Origin: Sistotremastrum niveocremeum HHB9708
Taxonomy: Eukaryota > Basidiomycota > Agaricomycetes > Sistotremastrales > Sistotremastraceae
Assembly (NCBI GenBank): GCA_001630475.1
Contig: KV419411.1
Span: 208,337-272,336 of the forward strand
Length of the DNA: 64,000 nucleotides
Direction of reading: 5' to 3'
Under the pieces are notes generated by a model. The model was not told where the DNA came from, made no database searches, and was given only the letters and a program-made list of their open reading frames with translations. Every line of letters begins with the position of its first letter. Position 1 is the first letter of the stretch. The translations under genes and the position numbers were made by a program. Shown here piece by piece: positions 55,556 through 64,000 of the stretch.

Positions 55556-58343
55556 TTATATCAGATTCCGCATAGTATGAAGCAGTGATCCAGGTCGAAC
55601 ACCCTCAATCAACAGCGCAAGGAGTGATACAAGTAATGATAAAACTATTATTACTCTTGCGTAGCGGCTCAGCAGTCCGACATCAGGTACTCCTTTCGAT
55701 GAGAACACAAATGACGTGCTAAGACTGGTTTCAACAGTTTCCTTGGGCTCGGGAGCAGTTTCTGCAGTATTTTCAGAGTCTTCAGCCTCAGGCACATTTG
55801 GCCGTCCATTCAGCAGATGGTCGCGTTCTGCATCCGGCTCAATGACAAGAGAGGGTGAAGTCAAAGACCGGTTTGCATCTGCATCGTTTCCAAAAGAGCC
55901 AACAGTTGACAATCGAGTTGTCTCCGGACTGATACCAGGCAGTGTGAGAGAGTCGAGGGCGTCTGACGGTTCATTCTTGTCTTGATTCTCGAAAGCTGGA
56001 GTTTGATCCAGCAAAGACTCATCTACTGCTCGTCAGCGTGATGGTGTATGGCGGTTTAGGAGCTAACCTTCATTCGATATTTGAGAGGTTGACGACTCTC
56101 TCCCACCTAGATCATCGGCGGGAAATTCAGAGACGGCAGTTATGAAGACCTTGAGTTGATTGAGCATATTTGCGATGGATGGCCTTGCGTTTGGATGTTT
56201 TGCCCAGCACGGTTCTAGAAAATTTCAGAGTTTGTTTCGACTAATCTGATTCCCAAAGCCCATTTTGTCTCTGGTGCCTATTGGGAAAGGATCCTTCTTC
56301 CGCAATGCGTCACTGGGGACTGTGTTTACCCATTGCCACAATAAGTCTGGCTCAGCGGCCCATTCAAAGGGATCAACAGACGTAAGAATCTTTCAGGAAA
56401 GATCAGAATAACGACGATAGCTCGTGCTCCGCCATGCGGCGACGAAATATACTCACTGACACGGCAGTCAAGCCCCAGCTATAAACATCCGATGCTTTCG
56501 ATAAGACTCCGGAAATCCCGGTTCGTGTTTCGTCGTCCCAATGGGGCAGTGTCTCTGGTGCTTGGCAGGTTTTCGGCCATTCAAGCCCGAATGATGACAT
56601 TTGGGTGTTGTCAACCCAGTCGGTACTAGTTGCGATGTAGATTTCGCGCGAGTGAGTGAAACAATCTAGTTTGGCGACCCCATTGTCTCCTATCAATATC
56701 TGTGACCAGAAAATCGAGTCAATCAGGGAGTGTGCAATACACATCGGAAGTAAAGCCGCTTACAGAGTTGATGTTGTTGTGGATGACGGCGTTTGGCGTT
56801 AGACTGTGAAGGTAGCGAAGAGCTTCTGCGACGTCAAGGATCTAAGTAATATGTTAGTATAAGCATAATAATTTGAGCCGTTCAACTGTAGCATCGAAAC
56901 TCACCCAAGACAATCGAGTGTGTACGTCAACAGAATAACGGTTCAAGTAGTTCCGTAAATTTCCGAATTGAAGATGTTCGAACAGAAGAACACTGTCAGA
57001 GAGGGTTTGCATAAGATTCGGATACGAGGAGAGAGATAACTTACAGCGCGGTCGATCGATCACCTTCTCCTTGAGTAAGATTGACCATCCCGATGAATTC
57101 TACTATATTCGGGTGCCTGACCCGCGATACAACGGCAAGTTCCCGAGAGAAGCGCTAAAACATCGATTAATGTGAATTTTCTGTCAATCCAGGCGTTATG
57201 GATTGCGGCGTACTCGGTGCACCGTCTCCGGGTCTGGCTGCGTTCCCTGATATTTGCTGGGTTTATAGTTGAAACGCTTAACTAGAACCTTGAGCGTCGA
57301 CCCGGTGAGCTGCCCAATCCATGTGTCGTACTCTCCATGAGTTTGAATATCCCCTATAGGTCGAAGATCGTGATAGGCGATTGGATAGTGAGGGGCAGGT
57401 AAAGGAACGCCAGATTCGCGTGCCATCAAAATTGCACCGCCGAGATCATTCTCTTGTATCGATTTCTGCGTCCAGGGTTAAACACCAGCACAAGGGCGAA
57501 CCATTCTTTCTCACCATGGCAGCTCGCACTTCGTTCTCATCTTTAGGAGAAAGTTGATCTAATCTCCCATCTTTCTGAACTGCTAGCTTGTCTGCGCTTG
57601 CTTGGTCGACTTCGGTCGAAAGCACGAAATTCTTAGTGAACGCGGCTTCAGAACTCCAGACCTCCACCAGATGCGTAAGCTTGTCATCCATGTGGTCAAG
57701 CTTGTCTCCAACGGCGTCCAACTGATTTCCAGTCTCTAACGTGCGGTGCGCCTGTACACGTGTATCAGTCATGCCAAAGTAGCTTTGATGGTCGCGAACA
57801 ACTCACAAGCAGCAGCTCTAGCATTCGCTGAACAGAAAGACTATGTTCCTCCACGCGTTTGTCCACCATCCTTCTATTGACTATCCACCACACTCTGGAC
57901 TTATCTGGATGGGTCCCCTCTCCCAGATCATTTATGAAGGTCGTTAGAAGACTGCACGAGATTACCTAGGTCACTAAAGTACTGAGACAGACAGACAAAT
58001 AAGACGAACGTTTGAAGATCCACCACGTAGGTCTCAGATTCCTTCCTCTCCGTGTCCTTCAATAACATCGAGATTTGAATGCATCCCTGCAGTACTACTA
58101 GTACGGTTTCGCATCGAGCTCTGCGAATGAAATGATATCAGTTTTCCGTTTCAATGGATACCGAGATACTCGAACGACGAACCTGGACTGCTTGAGGCTT
58201 AGTATACCCCTATCCACGCGCTCGATCAAATCGACTACTTCATCCAGCCCAGGTAAGGGAGACATCTGCGCTACGCTCCGCCATACGCCATACCATGCGT
58301 AGCGAGAGGGGTCCGAGGCCCTGTCGCGGAAGACTGATCGCAT
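55556..58343 (-). pseudogene. Helical-domain pseudokinase, copy C, with membrane-anchor tail and an in-frame stop
   Basis: Same exon plan as copy B: 58343-58183, 58120-58010, 57951-57807, 57751-57515, 57465-57214, 57154-57045, 56992-56905, 56841-56764, 56699-56457, 56389-56068, 56025-55556 (2217 nt, whole codons). Helical domain as in B; exon 2 has 9 extra bases (VVL repeat). Kinase part: RFSRELAVVSRVRHPNIVEF, LLFEHLQFGNL, HNNINS instead of HRD, LDCF instead of DFG, so catalytically dead. In exon 10, where copy B has Trp (KLWNLL), a TGA lies at 56225-56227, after 529 codons. Frame is kept beyond it (EPCWAKHPNARPS) into a tail of about 150 residues ending in one transmembrane segment (RYARVIIVLSLLVSLLALLI). 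Either a young pseudogene, a truncated protein or a base error. Confidence 0.72.
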
Positions 58344-59017
58344 ATTGAGGAGACACGAGAGACTGGCGCAACAAGGGTGATCTAGAGGGAGCCATACGTA
58401 TTCTTACAGTTGGGATCAGACATGGATTAATCTTACATCGGTGCGAGGACCAGAGGCCTCGTGTTTCGCGTCTAGGGTCGATATCTCTGTAGCCCTGGCA
58501 CCTTTTGTCTCGCCGCAGTTAGCGCATTTGAGTGCCTGGAACGCCCCGAGGTGACTGCATGTAAGCAATGAGAAGCTCTCATTGCCCCCTCAACGAGGGA
58601 TGAGTACCGATGAGTAGGAGTACGTGCAGGGTTTGAGTTTTCTTCGACTTCTAACAACTTGGCTTTGATCTCCACATTTTCTCAAGACTCGTGCGCTGGG
58701 ATTGAAGAAGGTGAAAGGAATAAAGCATGCAATATAAATGTCAGACTCTGAGTTGAGCGTTCCGGTGAGAATTTGTCGGCGGCGCCAAATGAATTCCCTG
58801 AATTCCTGATCAAGTCCACAAGCCGGGCTTAGGTAATCCCTACATTCCCAAACTCTTTCGCAGAAATGACGTAGATGGACAACTCAGTATTTTACTTGAA
58901 GCACGGAATATATATTTTGCAACATCAGAGTCTTACGAAACGGTTAGAAGATATTTCTGGTTCAACTCCACATCCTTTTGCCTACCCAAGGGCATCGATA
59001 TCTCGCAACACGGTATC
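58344..59017. other. Upstream region of copy C
   Basis: No gene recognised; small frames near 58472-58675 lack support. Confidence 0.4.
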
Positions 59018-60206
59018 TCATGGTCGTCCAAAGGGAAGGTTTGCAGCAGCACTCTTGACTATTTGCTGTTGGCGTGGCGGCATCCGAGTTGGAGCGGCTT
59101 CCGGACGTCTAGACTCATGTACAGTATAAACTGGGTCTGTGAGGCCCTTCAGGGGACTTGGCTGGTGCGAATTAGACTCGCACGCCAGCCAATCTGGTAT
59201 CGGGACTAGGGGCGATTCGTGCGGTGACTGAGCATGAGATGCTTCGGAAGCTTCGGCCTGCGGATGGAATCCTTCCTGTTCGTATCCGTCATTCGGCGGG
59301 TAATCATCATCGCTTCCATCATCAGCAATAAGCTCTGTCGGCAGCCGGGGAGTCTGAATCCTCACTCGGGGTGGCGGGGTTTCCGGTCTGGAACTGTGCC
59401 TGGCCCCAGGCGCAACTCGTGGGGGAGGGGTTCGTCTACGCGTGGGTCTTAGTGGAGGCGACATCCATCCGTAATTAGGTGGCCACCTTCTGAGCAATAT
59501 ATAATCGGTCAAGGTTGGAGGGGGTCGCATTCATACCTTGCAGAATTTCGGACCTCATTCTGTGTGTTCGTGAGAAATGCGACACCATCACGTATTTCCC
59601 CAACCGCGTCTTCAAGTCGTCCAAGCTGTTGTTCAGCACATCGAATCTGGCGTGGATTCGTTTTAGCCTCCACGCTCCCGTTGGATTTTGGAACTCGTAT
59701 ATCACTTACGAAGTGATCGATATCCTGGTCGCTGGGTGAACGAAATTTTGTTTCTTCTCGCCTCTTGTGTTCGGACGATTCGTCTTCCCTGCGCTATCAT
59801 CCAAATCTCGCTCAGTAAACGATATAATCCCAAACGAGTTCCGACGAACTAGAATAACGTATATTTTAAAAATGACTGCAAGGATAGGGTGCACTCCAGT
59901 CATCAAAAAATCCCAGTTGAAACCATTCATCAGTGGCGACGGACCATGAATAAGCAGTGCCCCTGCCACAAGACTGAATATGACCACCTGACTTTGTGGT
60001 ATTTCCATGGTCTTCTGAGTCCAACTTACTGTTACGGAGACTAATAAGCTTGTGAGTCGAATTGATTCCACAAGCCAGCCCAACAGAAAAGAACTAGAAG
60101 GCTCACGATTCGATGCCAGCTTTATTGACGCGTAGCACAGAGCGATTCCTAGCCCGATCAATCGGGCATATTCGATGTCTAGTGTGACCGACATCGTTGA
60201 GACCAT
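59018..60206 (-). CDS. Four-helix membrane protein with coiled coil and Pro-rich tail (unknown)
   Basis: Exons 60206-59859, 59793-59710, 59646-59537, 59489-59018 total 1014 nt, 337 aa, in phase. Four likely membrane segments: RLIGLGIALCYASIKLA, LLGWLVESIRLTSLLVSVTV, VVIFSLVAGALLIHG and FLMTGVHPILAVIFKIY. Then a charged stretch (EHKRREETKFRSPSDQDIDH), a coiled-coil segment (CAEQQLGRLEDAVGEIRDGV, AFLTNTQNEV) and a Pro/Arg-rich cytosolic tail (PLRPTRRRTPPPRVAPG). The first intron (GTTATT donor) is the weakest call; the others are strong. I do not recognise the family. It is on the same strand as, and upstream of, pseudokinase copy C. Confidence 0.6.
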
Positions 60207-62021
60207 GAAAATGATCGACTCGTACGATGTCGATTGCGTGGCCCAAGCGTGAGAGATTATATAGCGATTGGGATTCAGCGCGTCTATGTATCACGTTCTC
60301 AGGCATGGCCTCAGGATGATGCCACTCCAGGGCTTTTTTTAAGTGTGCACAAGGTACGTGAACATGAGGCATGCACCCTGTATTTATGTGTCAAAAAGAG
60401 CTGACATGTCAGGTCATAAATCTCACCGTCGTTGGTGAGATATATTGCAGGAGACTTAGCACGGCTGATGCGACATTCTCTGGACTCGGTATCTCAGGGT
60501 CTCCTGGTATTACTGCCCCCAGATTTGTCTCCCGTCCTTTCGCGACACGATTTCCTCATCCGACCAAAATTTAGCAAGAGAGTTCACAGAAATGTTGTCT
60601 GAAAGGATTGCATCAAGTTGAGCCGACTCCATGGCAGTCCTTCCAGATAACATGCAAGGACATCTATTGCGGCCGCTTGACGTCGCTAACAAAATGAGAT
60701 GATCGCCTGGACAAACGACAAGAAGTCCCTGTCTCATCGCCACTCCTGATTCACACCTGGCCCAAGATTACTGAATCCGTATGAACAGTGTGTTGTTTGG
60801 ATTTTTGAGTCGGTAGTCCGAAAGTGAGGTCCGTGTGTCTTCGTGAGTTTCCAAAAACGACACACAAGCAGACTGACAGAATCAAGAGAGCAATTATGAA
60901 GCGAGAGGCCGGCAAGTGCGGAAATTTATCACGGAAACACGCAAGATCCTGATATCGATCACCGAAGATAAAAGCCTGGTCATATAGCGTGCGAATCGAG
61001 TCTGGCGATGCCTTCAACCCGACCTTTGCCGTTCTACCATGAGAATCATGGTACCTTATTATAAATAGACTACGCACCTTCGTTTTATTTAAAAGTCTTG
61101 GAAGGCTCAAAGAAGACGGGATCCAACCAATTCAGTCCAGTAGACTTGACCCGTGCCGGCGGGATGCCGGTTCGGGGACTACGTCGACGTGGCTTGATAA
61201 GGAAAGTTACGGAGAGACTTCTGCTCTATTTTCGGGACATCTAAAAACATCACGAGTCAGATCGTCTGCTCTTTCTCCATCGGCAACGATCACATTTTCG
61301 TTGATCGAGTTCACGGCACAGATATCGTGAAGCTGCTCGTGATCATGCCATGTGAACCGACCGAAATGTGAAGACCACACGCGCTAAAGTCACCAGAAAC
61401 CAGAAAGGCCCAGAGGATCAGATGCGAGCATAACCATTGTCGCCGTCAAGATGTTTAACTGGCCCGCATGGTTCCAAGAATAGTAATAAGCTTACCGCGA
61501 AGGCTGGCCAAGAGCAAGGTGATCGCGGAAAGAAGAGTTCGGAGACTGCCGAAAAGGTAAAATCCTGCTTTCAGGCACTCTATTCGACGTGCGTCTGCTG
61601 TAGAGCCCCAAAGGATCCGTCCCCAAAGGCAATGAGCTTGATCTCGTGTCTACTGCCTCCAAACAAACCCCGTGAGTGTTGTCGCTGAGCTTCGGAACAT
61701 CTAGGAGCCTGACACAAATTTCTCCGTAAATCAGGGGCTGCACACGAAGCCAGCATTCAATTCAACCGATCTACGGCACAGAATCTCGAATGACCTTCCT
61801 TGATTGCCTTCTACGCGGTTTATTTCTGGCTCTCGGGCCATTGCGGGAGTTACATTGAACGCTGTCTTGGCACCTGCCTGAACGGCAGACAAAGGCATTG
61901 GTGGTCGACTGCGGCAGGCAACCAAATTTTGAGCCCGACGATGAACCGAGTTCAAGTATAAGACATGCTCAACTATCCCAATGGTTTCGCCAGAGAATAA
62001 TCTCCTCCTATTCTTCCAAAA
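60207..62021. other. Intergenic, possible membrane-protein remnants
   Basis: A minus-strand frame at 60751-61110 holds one hydrophobic segment (FIIALLILSVCLCVVFG) but no clear splice partners. A TATA-like GTATAAG at about 61957 precedes the xylanase by 65 bp. Nothing else recognised. Confidence 0.4.
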
Positions 62022-63656
<1,635 letters not shown>

Positions 63657-63914
63657 GCTTCGCCACGTCGTTTCGCAGTAGATTATCCAATCCCTGTATC
63701 TATTCGGTTCATTTGTACATTCGGGTTTCTCGTTCTTTCGTCCTAGTGTATCGTACTAGTACACGAAGATCCAAAATACTTATCACGCACATTTGTCATG
63801 GATGTCGTATTTTCGCGTTTTCGGCCGAACTGAGTAGGAGAGTCGCCAAGCACAGCTGTTGCGAGAATGTTCAAAGTCCAGTTTCCATCAGCTCATCAAG
63901 ATTGGACGTGATAT

Positions 63915-64000
63915 TGGCTACAAACACATTTGGGACATTCAATATACAAGAAGTGTCCCCGGAGCAGCTACAAACACATTTGGGACATTAAATATACAAG
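63915..64000 (+). repeat. Direct repeat of about 34 bp at the window edge
   Basis: GCTACAAACACATTTGGGAC followed by ATTxAATATACAAG occurs twice, about 51 bp apart, separated by AAGTGTCCCCGGAG. The array may continue beyond the window. Confidence 0.8.

Overview
The window looks like a chromosomal segment from an agaricomycete (mushroom-forming basidiomycete). Genes are densely packed and split by many introns of about 50 nt with GTRNGT donors. The gene content fits: basidiomycete sesquiterpene synthases, CBM1-bearing hemicellulases, F-box proteins with a DDDDPVGPFW tail, TKL-type kinases and many non-autonomous hAT elements. No species is claimed. A run of N (42129-42469) marks one assembly gap.

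Layout. 0-2 kb: end of a hAT MITE, an unrecognised ORF and a likely fossil LTR. 2.5-19 kb: a terpenoid neighbourhood with one intact terpene synthase (2540-3699, -), a C-terminal relic of another (9646-9789), a third split by a 796-bp transposon in its NSE motif codons (11650-13710), and two convergent MFS monocarboxylate-transporter-like genes (14672-16819 + and 17042-19088 -). An RNA exonuclease REX1 gene and an F-box gene lie among them. 19.4-25.3 kb: housekeeping genes, namely an intron-containing tRNA-Ala(CGC), SEN54 (tRNA-splicing endonuclease subunit) and RNR1 (ribonucleotide reductase large subunit, apparently with two consecutive 4-nt micro-exons). 26.5-29.6 kb: a tail-to-tail pair of CE1 esterases with C-terminal CBM1. 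At the far right a GH10 xylanase with N-terminal CBM1 (62022-63656) completes a secreted xylan-degrading set.

31-44 kb is a transposon landing zone. At least seven copies of one hAT MITE family (about 510 bp, TIR TAG-G-TTT/CC-AAGTCCAGTC, 8-bp target duplications) plus three other small element families sit in 12.5 kb. One carries a nested TA-flanked element and another was cut in two by an inversion. They disrupt a pseudokinase gene, a BED-finger-like gene and a small unknown gene.

44-58 kb carries a repeated gene family: a conserved helical N-terminal domain of about 250 aa fused to a kinase fold that has lost HRD/DFG residues. Copy A (32.8-36.6 kb) is wrecked by the MITE and inversion, copy B (44749-47013) is intact, and copy C (55556-58343) carries a stop and a membrane-anchored tail. 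An active TKL kinase (53080-55175) lies beside copy C, then a 337-aa four-helix membrane/coiled-coil protein (59018-60206). Architecture recalls MLKL-like helical-bundle/pseudokinase cell-death executors; this is inference. EBP2 (ribosome biogenesis) lies next to copy B, and a relic of the EBP2 5' end lies upstream of copy B, which implies a tandem duplication of a pseudokinase-EBP2 unit.

Exon structures given below were worked out by hand from splice consensus, reading-frame phase and comparison with paralogues or remembered family sequence. Where exon lengths are quoted they sum to whole codons.
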